Below are positions 43,260-54,660 of a stretch of 64,000 bases of DNA, in pieces; within the stretch, counting starts at the first letter, position 1, and each line of letters opens with the position of its first letter. The translations under genes were made by a program, and so were the position numbers. The notes under the pieces were generated by a model. That model did no database searches. It saw only the letters and a list, made by a program, of their open reading frames with translations, and was not told where the DNA came from. The stretch lies in NCBI GenBank assembly GCA_016808115.1, contig JAEQBH010001513.1:620001-684000 (forward strand), given 5' to 3'. The DNA comes from Tetrastigma voinierianum. Its lineage: Eukaryota > Streptophyta > Magnoliopsida > Vitales > Vitaceae.

Positions 43260-46200
43260 TTGGTTAATATAAGCATGGAATTCCCCCTTAATTCTATGTT
43301 TTTGTATAAGAATGGTGGACTTTGGTATTGGTTCTTGGACTTTTACCTAGGGTTTGGGTATGTGAAAATCTAAACCACCATTACAAGATGAATATGAAGT
43401 GGTTTTGATGTGTATATTGAGTATTGAGTGGATTTGGGTGAAAATATATGGAAAAATGGAAAAAAAACACACATTCTGGGCATTTTTCGAGTGGGTGCGA
43501 GCAGTGAATGTCTTAGGTACCATAAGTGTTTGTTTTGTTTTTTGACCCGGTCGTATGTTGTGTGTTTGTCATTTTAACATGGGTTGAGTGATTAGTGGAT
43601 GGTTAAGCTGAACTTGATGAGAACCAAACACGCCCAATTATGACAGTAACATTCACTCGAGAGGCTATGTTGAGAAAATTTACGCTTCGAGTTTTGATCA
43701 TAGAGTAGTCGGGTTGTTTTAAGACCTGCTTTCAGGATTCAGTGCTGCAATTTGGGTGATTCCAGTTGGAGAAGAAGCCGCCTTTTATAGGCTTTCAAAG
43801 TAATCTGAAAAACGGAATTATGTCAAATGTGAAGTTAAGACACAGAAAATGATAAAGACGATGAACGCTGCTTCTTCTTTGCGAATCTTTACCAAGTTGC
43901 TGATTTTCTTCCGCGACATAGCTTGCATAACTCCTTCGTTAGGACTCCATTATGGGTATTCTTGGACTCTATGGAAAGATCATTGAGTCTAGAATGCAAC
44001 CATATGCCATTAATGGCATTTGTGCCCCATCTTGTTTGAAAATTGAATTAACATACTAGTGTCTTGTCGCTTGGTTAAAGTTAGTTGGAATACATGGGAT
44101 GTAGATATGAACAAGGAATAACAATATATGTAGATTTGATATGTAAAGAAGCATAGATAAGAAAATACCTACGGGTCTCAAAGGAAGAGTCTCTGTTCTG
44201 TACTCCTATGGGAGATAGGATAGTCTGATAAAGTACAAGAAAAACGTACAAGTATAGAAATGTATAGATATGTTCATGAAATATGAAATATGAAAACGAC
44301 TTAAAACATGAGCATGAACATGAAAAGCAATATATCATGAACCGCAGGAATGTGATAAGATAGGTTATAAGTTCTGAAAGAAGACATATGATAGCATGAC
44401 CACTAGAACCGAAGAATGAATAAGTGGACGTTACGATCGGTGCCGGCACTCACGTCTTTACGACACTCATTACGTGGAGCATGCAGATTACAATTTAGTA
44501 CCAGTGCCTACCCGATTAGTCTTCTGGCACTCACGTCGATATTTCGGTACTCTTGATTAGTGCTACAGCACTCACCTCGATGCCGGTACTCTGATTAGTG
44601 CTGCGGCACTCTGTTGAACCCGGCACTCTGTAGCCTTCGGCACCTCGATCTTGCATGTGCCTTGGGTACTTATTGTATTCGTCACCACTCATTTCTTATA
44701 TTTCGTCACAGTAGTCAAACAATTATATGATAGACCTACAGATGAATAAGAGTAAAAAAATGAATATGATAAAGTATGAATGTACCACGGGTACCTACGA
44801 ATTTAATCTGTAGTACCTCACGGGTACTTTTATCTAGTAAAATCTACGTAATACCCTACGAAAAGATTACTTTCATTATCGGTAATACATAAATTATAAG
44901 TTACGTAAAAATAAGACTAGTCCAAATACAAAGAATAGCTTTGTAACATAAGCATAAGTTACGTAGACAAGTATAAGTTCATTAATACCGTATAAGATAC
45001 GAAATACAAGAATAAGCTCTTGTAACACAAGTATAGGAATTCCGTAAAGACAGTATAAAGTTCAGTAATACGTATAGAATCCGAAAATACAAGAATAAAC
45101 TCCATTAATACAAGTATAGATTCGTAAGACAGTATATGCTCTGTAATACAGAGTAAGATTCGAAAATACGAGAATAAGTATAAATTTCTATACGTGCCCT
45201 ACAGATGCCTCGTATCGTTAGAATTTCTGTAAGTTTCTCACGGTACCTCAGTATAAGCTTCAGGAATCGGGATAAAACTCGGTAGTACCTACGAATTTTT
45301 GTATGAGTATAAGTTATTAGTACCTACGGGTACTTTTAATTAAATATAAGTTTGATATAAGAACAAGTATGTGTCTTTTGGGACATCTGAACAAGTAGTA
45401 CTTACGAGTAATTCTGTATAAGCATAAGTTCCGCAATATCAGTATACGTTCTGTAATATCTCTGTAGTACCTACGGGTACCTTCGAACAAGTGTAAACCC
45501 CGTAGTATAAGTATAAGCCTTATGGTATAAGTATAAGCCTCATAGTACCTAAGGGTACCTCTGTATAAGCATAAGCTCTGTAACTCCTATGAGAGATCTG
45601 AATAAGTATCAGTCTGACAGAAGTTCAAGTAGATGTCCTTTGGGAGATCTAAATAATTATAAGTCCGAGACAAGTATCAGTATAAGTCTGATATATATGT
45701 TCTTTGGGAGATCACAAATAAGTATCGTTTAAGCTCACAAACTTAAGTATGTAATCTCTGAGGAGACAAGTATAAGTATATGTATAAGCTCAGTACCGCA
45801 TATGAGGAATCTGAATAAGTATGTGTCCTACAGGAGATAAGTATAAATATGTGTCCTACGGGAGATAAGTATAAGTTTGCTATAAGAATAAGTTAAGTAC
45901 CGTATAAGAGAGATCTGTATAAGCATAAGTTTGGTACAAGGATAATTATGTATGTAAATTTGTTATATGAATTCATGAAGATTCTGTTATCGGTTACTAT
46001 TATATGTTATTATGATTCAGTATAAATGCATGTGTATCAGTATAAGTTATAAGATATGTTTCCCACTAAGCGTAAAGCTTAGAACGGGTTTTTAATCCGT
46101 GTAGGTATAGGAGAAGACGTTTGAAACATCCGCGCTAGGCCCAGGCCCGGCTCCACAGTGGGTTCGACGCTTTGAATGTAATTGAAATGTAAAGTTGTTT

Positions 46201-46444
46201 TTGTATATGTATAAGTAAATGGGACCCAGGACTGTATGTATATGATATTGTAAACACCACTATGGTGGTAGTTCTTTTGTATATGTAAATGATTTTTGTT
46301 ATTACTAGAAATTGTTTGTATACCCACAGGTACAAGTTCAGCTCAGGAAAAAAAAAACAGGTAAAGAGTCTCAGTATATAGTCTCGCACCCGGAACCCGG
46401 TTCGGATCCGCCAATTGGGTCGGACCGGGAATCGGGGTGTCACA
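43260..46444 (+). mobile_element. Plus-strand family C LTR inserted in Athila copy 1 gag
   Basis: The end is clear: GGGAATCGGGGTGTCACA at 46444, preceded by CCACTATGGTGGTAG and CGTAAAGCTTAGAACGGG. It has the reverse of the C arrays (hairpins 44440-44670, 20-bp words 44880-45200). The core GGACTCTATGGAAAG is at 43963. The 5' border is not resolved; no TGTAACAC start is found and the first part seems lost. Gag sequence lies on both sides (VRQPAIEANDFELKLALITM to the right), so it disrupts gag and replaced its middle. Confidence 0.78.
44440..45560. repeat. Hairpin and 20-bp arrays of the plus-strand C LTR
   Basis: Stem-loop words GTGCTACAGCAC, GTGCTGCGGCAC and GTGCCGGCAC occur at 44440-44670; GTACC-TA(C/G)GGGTAC-like words and TCCGTAATACAAGTATAAGT-type units follow to about 45560. 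Same modules and order as in the minus-strand C LTRs, with different sequence in the loops. Confidence 0.75.
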
Positions 46445-46448
46445 AAAT

Positions 46449-46642
46449 TGGTGTTGTTGCACCATTGTGATCAAAGCTAGCTTAAGTTCAAAATCGTTGG
46501 CTTCTATTGCAGGCTGTCTCACGATGGAGTATTCATCTTAAATAACTAGCCTCCAAAAATCCTCCATAACCATTTGCCTCTGAGGTCTCTCTGCTTATGC
46601 TTCTTCTAGAATAGGTTGCATTCTTTCGCTCTGATCTGCCAT
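46449..46642 (-). pseudogene. Gag N-terminus, Athila copy 1
   Basis: ATG at 46642, about 315 bases inside the primer site. Reads MADQSERMQPILEEA, stop, then ERPQRQMVMEDFWRLVI, stop, DEYSIVRQPAIEANDFELKL and ALITMVQQHQF, which is the conserved start of Athila Gag (usually RPAIxANNFELKPALIQMVQ). It is cut by the family C LTR at 46444. Confidence 0.88.
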
Positions 46643-46956
46643 AGTTATTGATTCAACATTTTAGCCTTTCGGATTCTCGATATTTCTTTCCGGTTTGTAT
46701 CCAAGGTAGCCGATTCGACGGTTTATGTGCATGTAAAATCTTCTTGAAATACAAACACATTGAGATCAAATTAAATATGTGGAAAGAATCTATATCAATT
46801 TAAGCATATAAAAAAATTTCGGTAGTTTACTCAGCTACTATAATTAAAAACTATTTTTTGTGATTTTCTGAAATTTATGATAAAATAGAGAAAAATGTCC
46901 AAATTAGCAAATCTCTCTTTGGTTAGAATATTGATATTTAAATTCATATTTTTCAA

Positions 46957-46973
46957 TCCCAACAACGGCGCTA
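46957..46973 (-). other. Primer binding site (Asp tRNA type), Athila copy 1, with a second copy at 47097-47113
   Basis: On the minus strand TAGCGCCGTTGTTGGGA against the usual Athila TGGCGCCGTTGCCGGGG. A second, equally decayed site lies 140 bases further right, inside LTR-end sequence. The duplicated segment contains ACTTGTTGACTGA and ACCAAAGACTATTCAGTC, the same words as the 77-bp repeat of copy 2. Confidence 0.8.
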
Positions 46974-46977
46974 AACT

Positions 46978-49900
46978 TGTTGACTGATTTTTACACATAG
47001 ACCAAAAGCTAACTAATTGTTGAAAACCAAATTCACTAAATATGATGAGGTTAGCGTGTACCAAACTTCTGGTACTGCCACCAAAGACTATTCAGTCCCC
47101 GACAACGGCGTTGAAAACTTGTTGACTGACCAAAGATATAAAATATGTTGTTTGCCTTGGATGAGAAGGCTTCAATTGAAAACGTGTTTTGGTATAGATC
47201 ATTGCTAGTTCACATGTCATACAAGTAATAAAAGTGGATTTAAGTCCAGATATCATTTCCACGAGGATTGATGAAAAACTAAACATCAATTACCCCATCT
47301 ACTCAAGATCCTTGCTATTTGAACTCCAAAGTTAAAAGTTATTTGGTTTCAAACTAAAGGAAAAGTAAAAATTATATAAAATTCTATAACTATATATAAG
47401 GAATTAAAAATAGTTGGATTGGAAAGTTCACTATGTAAATTAACAATGGGAAATAGATCAGTGTACAATTATAAATTTCTGCATCATTTTATAACATAGT
47501 TCAGCCATTAGTTTGAAATCTGAACTTGTCAAAGATGCAAGGTAGTATAGTTTGGTTTCCCCATACACCATACATTTCACTAATTAGAGATCCTTGTTCC
47601 ATTCGGATACATGAGTCTAATCAGTTACTTGTAGAATATAAACCTCTTTCTAAGATCTCGGTATTTTTCCTTTTCAGTACTTCACACCCAAATCTTAGGA
47701 CTGAAGAATTCTTGCCCCTATAGATAGGATATTACAAGCCTTCTCCAATCTAATTGGTAACTCATCCATCGAATCTGATTAAATTCTATATCTCCTTGAT
47801 TAGATCTATGCTAACACGAGATCAAGATCCTTTCATCAGATAGAGGAGAAACCTCTTATCAATTAAATTGATACAACATCCAATTATCCTCACACCATGA
47901 GTAAGTTAGTGATCTATTGAAGTAATCTTTCAAAGTCCATTAGTTCCATAAAATTAGTCTAACATACCCCCAAGTAACCACTCCATACTCTCAGGAATCT
48001 CCATCTCTGTGTCACTTAGAGGGCTTCCTAGAAATCAAAGCAAGATACAGTCATTTTCTGGGTACAAGCTACTAATACTCTGAACAAGTAACTTCAAGAA
48101 CAATACAAATTAAATAAATTCAACATTTCAAACTATGAAATTCTTTCAAGTTGAGCAGAAAACAATAATTAACATCGATCCAATCCCAGAGGGCTTGATC
48201 TTTCAAATGGATTTTAAATAACAATGACTAAGCGTTAGGAAAATTACTTGAAATTGCAAAAGCGTGAAATAAATGAACTCTAGAAATTTTCCAAATTCCA
48301 TTCAAGTCAAACAATAATGAAAACTAAAATTTTACAATAAACCCAGCTCGAAACTTTACACCAGATCACTATTCAATCCCAAAAAAACTAACTAAAATGC
48401 TAAACTAAAACTAAATTGACGAAAAAGAAAAATAAAAATAAAAATAATAAACAGCAGTCCCGCCTACCCAAAAGTTCCCGGTTCGGGTGGAAGTCGCGCA
48501 CAAAGGCCCTGTGATGATTCGCATTTATAGATTTTCAAATGACGCGCCGCACTTCAAGGCCGAAAAGTGTGGATTCAAAATTCTCGCCCAATCGCTGCTT
48601 CGTCGCGCATAGTCGTCATCTTTCCCCACTCGCCGCGGTCAGAGTTTCTAATAATTCTGACATGGTTTCGCGTTTCTTCTCGATTCCGTCATGACATAAT
48701 TTGACAATGTCACTATATAGTTTGACAATGTCGTGACATAGTTCTACTAAAGTTGTCTAGTGATTGTTGAAACATGAGTGTCTTGTGTCGCGACATAAAA
48801 ACTTTGTTGTAACCAACTTGTCATTCTTTACTACTCCTAAAAAATGTTGTGACATAAATTTCTGGTTAATTTAATAAATATTTCGCTACCTTCCACTATC
48901 ACATATTCTTCTGGGGTTCTTTCACCTTTGTCGCGACAATTTTATTTTGTAGCCACAGAGAGTTTCTCATAGTTGCATGTTGTCATGGTCGCGGATGTGA
49001 CCTTTCTTTCTTGGCGTGAGCATAGTCTTGTTGTCTTGCACTGCTGAGACTGAACTCTATGTCGCAACAGACTCTAAAGATGTTAAGTACATATTTCTTC
49101 TTTTGATCTTTGTCGCTTAATGAATCAAGCCAAGGTAAATAATGAAATCTCAGAGCGATAAACTTATCTTTTTTCTATCTACTCTTCTTCCATTTTCCAT
49201 CGTAAAATAATTTTTATTTTATCGTGATGTAGATCTATATTACTTCCACAAATTTTTACTGCCACACGAAATTTTATTTTTATTTCAAACTCTATTGTCA
49301 TTACTTGATCATCACGCGATAGAGCTAATAATATCAGGATAATAAGTGGTTCAAAACTTTTCAATAATTATCATGACAAAGATTTCGCCAATTTCTTTTC
49401 ATTATGTCATACGAGATAATTCGCTTCGCAACATTCTTCTTGTAATTTTCTCAACTTTGTCGCAGTCACACATTTTCACGCTGACAGAGTTCACCTCAAC
49501 CTTGTGTTTCGTGGTTTGTCGTGACATAAAAATTATCCTGGCCGCGGATAAAGTCTTCACTTTCAATGCTAATCCTGAATTTCAGGTCGCGACATACTGC
49601 CTTTCGTCGCAACAAAGATTTTTTTCCATCTTCAAATTATTTATGTTGCGAAAGAGTTGTGAAATGTCACGACAAAGTTCCACTGCCATTTACCTTGATC
49701 AATGTCGCGACAGAGTAAAGAATGTTGCGACATTCTTCTTTAAGAACTTCTCTAGCAATTTCGCGACATACCTTTTTTCGCAACAAATTTTTATCTTCTG
49801 ACTTCCTTTATGTCTCAACACTCACTTCTTTGTCGCTACATTTATCAGTCAACTTCTCATATTACGTCACCGACAGTAGTTGTGAGAGATGTCATGGCTA

Positions 49901-50097
49901 ATTCAAACTATGTCGCGACATTTCGCCTTTTGGCCAATTTTTCTCGCTTTTCTTACTTGAATCAGTTCTTTTCATTTAAAAATCGCAAAAACACAAACGC
50001 TGGTGAATATTCCATAATTCAGCATTAAAATGAATCATAAACTTCTAGAAATATGCTAGAAAAATGGATTAAAAATTGATGAGTTTAGGACTCATCA
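46978..50097 (-). mobile_element. Athila-like LTR shared by copies 1 and 2 (3.1 kb)
   Basis: On the minus strand it starts TGATGAGTCCTAAACTC at 50097 and ends GTCAACA near 46978, next to the primer site. Copy 2 internal sequence lies directly upstream of its start and copy 1 leader directly after its end, so it serves as 3' LTR of one and 5' LTR of the other. The stretch 47150-48380 aligns with 56380-56680 plus 61471-62365 of the right LTR. The 151-codon frame at 49346-49801 is a fortuitous opening among the palindromes. Confidence 0.8.
48680..49925. repeat. Dispersed TGTCGCGACA-like palindromes, cluster 2
   Basis: At least fifteen words, including exact TGTCGCGACA near 48787, 48925, 49703 and 49910, plus variants TGTCGTGACA, TGTCACGACA, TTTCGCGACA and TGTTGCGACA. 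Most are followed by TA or AA. They lie in the first 1.4 kb of the LTR. Confidence 0.85.
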
Positions 50098-50390
50098 ATT
50101 AACCTACTGAAACCTCTTTTGCCAATGAAGTCCTTATGTTGCAACTTGTCCCTCCAAGCGAGATAAGCACACTCTGAAATAAAATCGCTTGCTTTTTCCT
50201 CTCTTAGCTCAGTTGTAGCTTTTAGCCTCTTTACTTCTCTCTCGTTTCTTCAAATGTGTATTGTCTGACATTTCTATTCTGTTTAAGATCTTTCATAATC
50301 ATTGCTTTCAAATTTTCTCGATTAAAATCGATTTCTTAGTTCACTGGTCTCCTCTCCAAGGATAAGGACAAGGTTTTCAAATACACTCAG

Positions 50391-51068
50391 ATGTGGGCAC
50401 ATTCCAATGGGAGTTTTTTAAGCAATTCTATAAGCCGACGATGCATCATCTAGCTTTATAGACCAGTCATTTTTGCTTATGTTCACCGTTTTCTCCCAAA
50501 TTTTCTTTATCTCCCTGTTGGAAATCTCTACTGACCCATTTAACCGAGGCGATAAGACACCATTACATGTCCGGACCTACATCTACCATGAATTTTATAA
50601 AACCTTGTTTGCAAAAATGACTTCCCTCATCACTAATGATCGTTTCCGGTGTTCCAACCGCTTCAAACTATTTCATCAACAAACCCAACCATCAGGTCGG
50701 CATCATTTATGGACAAGCTATCGCCCATTCGGGACACATAATCCATGCCTAGAGAATGTATAAATTTCCAAATGAGGATAGAAAGGTCCCATGAAGTCTA
50801 TCCTTACGCATAAAAAAAATATGCCCCACCGAAGATCACCAAGTAGGCATCTCATTACTTTCTTTTCAGGTCGCTTCATTCTCTGACATTTATCACAATG
50901 TTTTACCCATCCAAAACATTCTTTGAATATAGTAGGCCAATAAAAGCCTAGTTGGAGAATTTTATGGGTTGTTCTCTCTCCTAGAAAGTGTCCTTCATTT
51001 GGTGATGCATGACATTTATTAAAAATTTCACCTTGTTTTGTTTCTGGTACACATCTCTTGATAATCAT
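50391..51068 (-). pseudogene. Integrase, Athila copy 2
   Basis: The frame from 51068 reads IIKRCVPETKQGEIFNKCHA, SPNEGHFLGERTTHKILQLG, FYWPTIFKECFGWVKHCDKC and QRMKRPEKKVMRCL, later RIDFMGPF. Here the HHCC zinc-site residues are all kept (H, H, HCDKC), unlike copy 1. The catalytic core beyond FMGPF is in broken frames (MTSLITNDRF on the opposite strand is a shadow). It ends near 50391, where the deletion begins. Confidence 0.9.
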
Positions 51069-51119
51069 GTTTGCTCTTCTTTTGAAAAGTAGTGGGTCAT
51101 CGTAAATATAAATCTACTA

Positions 51120-51743
51120 TCGCTCTAATTTCCTTCGGTGGCTAAACCTAAGTGGCATAGACCCATAAGCCAAGTAATCCAATGTCAATGCACTGCTGGT
51201 ACTTTAGCCGATAACAAAAACAACTCGCTCATGAAAGTTCTTCGCTATTTCAACTTTTCTTCGCAGCCTTTTCCAATCCTGGAGAAGTGATCAGCCATCA
51301 CATCATTACCACCCTTCTTGTCTTCGATTTCTAAATCAAACTCAGAGCAAGAATACCCATCCGATCGCCCCGTTTGACATCTTTCTTTTCCATTAGATAT
51401 TTAATAGCAACATGATCAGTGTGTATTATAACATGGGATCCTAATATGCAGGGCCTAAATTTTTCACAAGAAAACACCATTGCTAACATCTCATTGTCTG
51501 TGGTAAAGTAATTTCTCAGGCCCGATTGAAGGTTTTTCTAAAGATAGCATATGGCCTCGAGTATCTTCCTCGCTCTGGTCCCAATACCACTCCCTTTACA
51601 TAGTCACTAGCATCATACATTATTTCAAACTCCTTGTTCCAGTCAGGTGTCACCATGACGGGAGTTATAACCAATTTGGACTTAATATCTTCAAATGCAG
51701 ATAAGCATGATTCATCAAAATCAAATTTTGCATATTTTTCCAA
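51120..51743 (-). pseudogene. RNase H, Athila copy 2
   Basis: A 75-codon frame (51743-51516) reads EKYAKFDFDESCLSAFEDIK, SKLVITPVMVTPDWNKEFEI, MYDASDYVKGVVLGPERG and RPYAIFRKTFNRA. MYDASDY holds the first acidic residue of RNase H. Later parts (TTDNEMLAMVFSCEKF-like, ADHVAIKYLM-like) are read in other frames down to about 51350. Copy 1 has the same domain in worse condition. Confidence 0.88.
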
Positions 51744-52550
51744 CAGTTTGCATAATGGTCTAGAAATTTTTGAGAAGTCCCTTATAAATACATGCCTAGG
51801 AAACTTCTTCTTTTTTTTTTTATCCCTTTAACTCCGTTGTTGGTGGCAGAGAGTCTTTATAGAAAACTATTGTCGTCTCACGCAACCCAAATTTTCTCAG
51901 ATAAATCTGTGTCTCCTAAAATACCCTCTCATAGCCATAAAATGACATTTTTCTCAATTCTAAAGCTAAATTTTGTCTGACACTCAAGTATCAATAAAGC
52001 TTCCAAATTTTCTAAACATTTCTCAAATCGATCCATATATAATAAGAAGTTTTCTTTTCATCCAGTTAAATATTTCCATAGCCTTCCACCAAGTAAGCTT
52101 CCAAAACAGATACACTATATTCCTTTGAAAAGTGGTGAGCATTACATAATCCAAATGACATCCTTCTTCTAAAAGCAAATGGGGTCATAAGGACATGTAA
52201 ATGTAGTCTTCCCGATCCTTCGCAGATATGGTGGAAATCTAGCGAGATCTAGAACATCCATCATGAAAACAGTAGCTGGGGTGTCTCAGCATGATGTCTA
52301 GTGGCATTTGGGTCAATGAAAGGTAGGTGATACGATCGCTTTCTGTGCAAAGATTCAATTTTTTGTCGCCTATACACACCATTTATCCCCATTGCGCTTT
52401 TAGGAATCAATCTATTCTTCATTTTATGATTACAGTAAATCCACCTTCTTGTGAACCATGAACCTGGCTCATCTGCTGCTGTTTGAGATTGCATATAAAG
52501 CCTACATTTAGCTATTTCCCGCATTTCTTCATAACTTTTCATTAAATGCA
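51744..52550 (-). pseudogene. Reverse transcriptase, Athila copy 2
   Basis: Recognisable pieces only: VCIGDKKLN (for VCIDYRKLN) near 52360, ICFRRRMSFGLCNAPH-like sequence near 52190-52140, and FSKISRPLCKLLEKYAKFDF at the end. It is colinear with copy 1 but more damaged. The catalytic DD motif could not be found. Confidence 0.75.
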
Positions 52551-52559
52551 TTCACCCCA

Positions 52560-52829
52560 ATGTCCAATGAATTTTTTTTTTTTGTATTTTCTTCCAAAAG
52601 TAAAAGAAGCTTACAGCGCAGACATAGACCGACTTCAAATTTCTATGGACCAAGCACTGTTTTGTATTTTTCTGAGAGTATCACAATTTTGTTCACATTA
52701 GCTAATGCGCATGACATAACAACAGTCTCGCTTTCCGGCCCTAAGAGAGAAACTTCAACGACCCGGGGCAATTCCTTCCGCTGCCAACCCTTCTGAAACT
52801 GTTCCCGGCCTTCTACCTTCTCATCAGCT
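52560..52829 (-). other. Unassigned segment of Athila copy 2
   Basis: Lies between the RT and the inserted A-family LTR, where protease or Gag C-terminus would be expected. A 64-codon frame (52837-52643) is open but matches nothing I recognise. A T-run occurs at 52571-52583. Confidence 0.4.
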
Positions 52830-53454
52830 TGCAGCACCCCTTTCCGGTCCGACCCGATCGCGATCCAACCGGTTTCGGGATGCCCATTGATTCTTTTGTT
52901 TACTTTTCATTTGTTTGTTTGGTGCCTGTTCGCTTTGCCTTTAAAGTGTCACACCAACTCCGCCTCTCCCGACCGGGCGGGGGTAGATCCACAACCTGAG
53001 CTCTGCATTCGCCGACCGCTTACATTTCATTGTCTTATCAAAACATTTTATTTATGTCATTTCATTTTTGTGGTTTTCAAATACACATAAGCATTTCTTC
53101 TCAAATGGTGGCCCATAAATGCCATTTATATTATTCAGCAAATGGCATATTTATGCCTTTGCAAATGATATACAAATAATAGTTCGCAGTTTAACTCTTT
53201 GTTCACAAAAAAATGTCATGACTTTTCAAAAATAAAATGATATGCATAAGGACAAAAGATACTTCATACGCCGCAACACTCTTCATGACTTTGCGCTTTC
53301 TGATCTTGCCTTATTACCGTTTTATCAAAACTCACAGATAGATAAAACTACATGCTGCTACTTTCATGCTAGTGTTCTTATGCACAGCCTCTATTCCAAT
53401 TTTAGTTTAATGATGACATGCACTTTTATCATAAAACCATGCCTTTATATCAAA

Positions 53455-53476
53455 AAAAAAAAAAAAAAAAAAAAAT
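53455..53476. repeat. Poly-A tract
   Basis: About 22 consecutive A on the plus strand inside the minus-strand family A LTR (a T-run in LTR sense). Confidence 0.95.
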
Positions 53477-54529
53477 ATAGTCATGCTTATTCATTTTCAC
53501 ATGCTTTCACTTTGCATAAATCATCGATCATCAAAATATGCATTTTCATTACGCGCCATAATTTACTTAACTCAAATAATAATGAGATTCAAACATATAC
53601 TCCCGGGCGCGATGTATTTAGTTTACAAATCCTATTTACACTCACGTTTGTTATTTCGCTTTGTCTATACATCTTTCACATTCATGAAGGATTCCGCTCG
53701 CAAATCCTTCGTCTTTATTATTCGTAATGTGTTTTTAAAATGCATTTAATTAATTCCCATCATAATGGATGTCGGGGCTGGTACACCCTAATTACGTGGT
53801 CACTTAAAATGTCAATACACGCCATCATGACGGATGCCATCAGCATCCCACAAGTGGACATTTTAACAATGCCATACACCATCAAGGACGTGATGCCGAG
53901 ATTGCGCATCCACCATGTCGTCGCTCAGCGCATTGATTCAATTCAAGATGTCAAGAATGACCACCGCCGCAACCCAATTAATCACCAAGATATTTAATTA
54001 GTTTGTATTACCTGCAAATAACACATTTCAAACTATATGCACTTTCACATAATATCATTTCAAAGATATACTAATTCATATAATCATTCAAATTTATTTG
54101 GCATACCAACAAAACACTTGCAATAAGGATACAAGGGTCGTTGAACAAATGCTGTCGTCAGTCTCGTGTTTCTTTCCTTTTGATCACGGCCCTGCCAGTG
54201 ATCCTCACCCGTCCCTAACCAATAAATAACAATTACGCCTACTCTTAGTGGATAAACAATTATTATACATTTTTGTGTGAATGAAAATCATCTCGTCAAT
54301 CCGCCAAGGTTACACACTATGTCTCCCGCCAAAGACAAATCCCCCCGCACGGCAAGCTGCTTCAGCCAGGTGCAGCGAGGCCACACGCTTCACTTCCAGG
54401 CTCATTCATTCAACCCCCATTAGTCATTTCCATAGGTTCCCATACCATCTGCAATAAAAACCAGACTTTCTCGAACAAAATCCAAATTTTGCTCTCCGTG
54501 AACAAAGATCACTACCATGGCAGGTCGTT

Positions 54530-54660
54530 AGCTACTCCGCTATGTCATGGGCAGAGCCTTCGCTGCTGAGGCGTAGCAACCCCGAGGTGCCATTTTGGCA
54601 CCTCGAATCTCCCGCCGCGAGGTGTCCCATGCCTTAGCGAGGCTCCAGTCATTAGTCAGG
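54530..54660 (-). other. Copy-specific palindromic module, family A LTR at 52830-55371
   Basis: G/C-rich segment built from GAGGTG, GCCTCGC and GGCACC words, including a perfect hairpin CGAGGTGCC (54583-54591) with GGCACCTCG (54597-54605) over a 5-base loop. On the minus strand it lies between CTTGCAGGAAAATC and ACTAATGGGGGTT, the same slot as the modules at 57690-57780 and 59790-59965, with which it shares no words. Confidence 0.8.

Larger units (their letters stand above)
37347..46977 (-). mobile_element. Athila-like element, copy 1 internal region
   Basis: Minus-strand order from the right: Asp-tRNA primer site (46973-46957), gag N-terminus (46642), a C-family LTR insertion, gag C-terminus (about 43100-42830), RT, RNase H, integrase, then a noncoding or env-position region down to 37347. 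The Asp primer site and the integrase ending in KLKSRWSGP are Athila hallmarks as I know them. The LTR to its right (46978-50097) is its 5' LTR. The left LTR is missing; an A-like LTR abuts at 37346. All frames are broken. Confidence 0.82.

Noticed and set aside
49346..49801. 151-codon open frame, plus strand
   Set aside because: Antisense in the Athila LTR among TGTCGCGACA words; no protein-like conservation.
52825..52829. CAGCT as target duplication of the minus-strand A LTR
   Set aside because: No CAGCT at 55372-55376; the start of that LTR is truncated.
53242..53727. 161-codon open frame, plus strand
   Set aside because: Runs through a poly-A tract inside a family A LTR, antisense; a Lys run and low complexity explain it.
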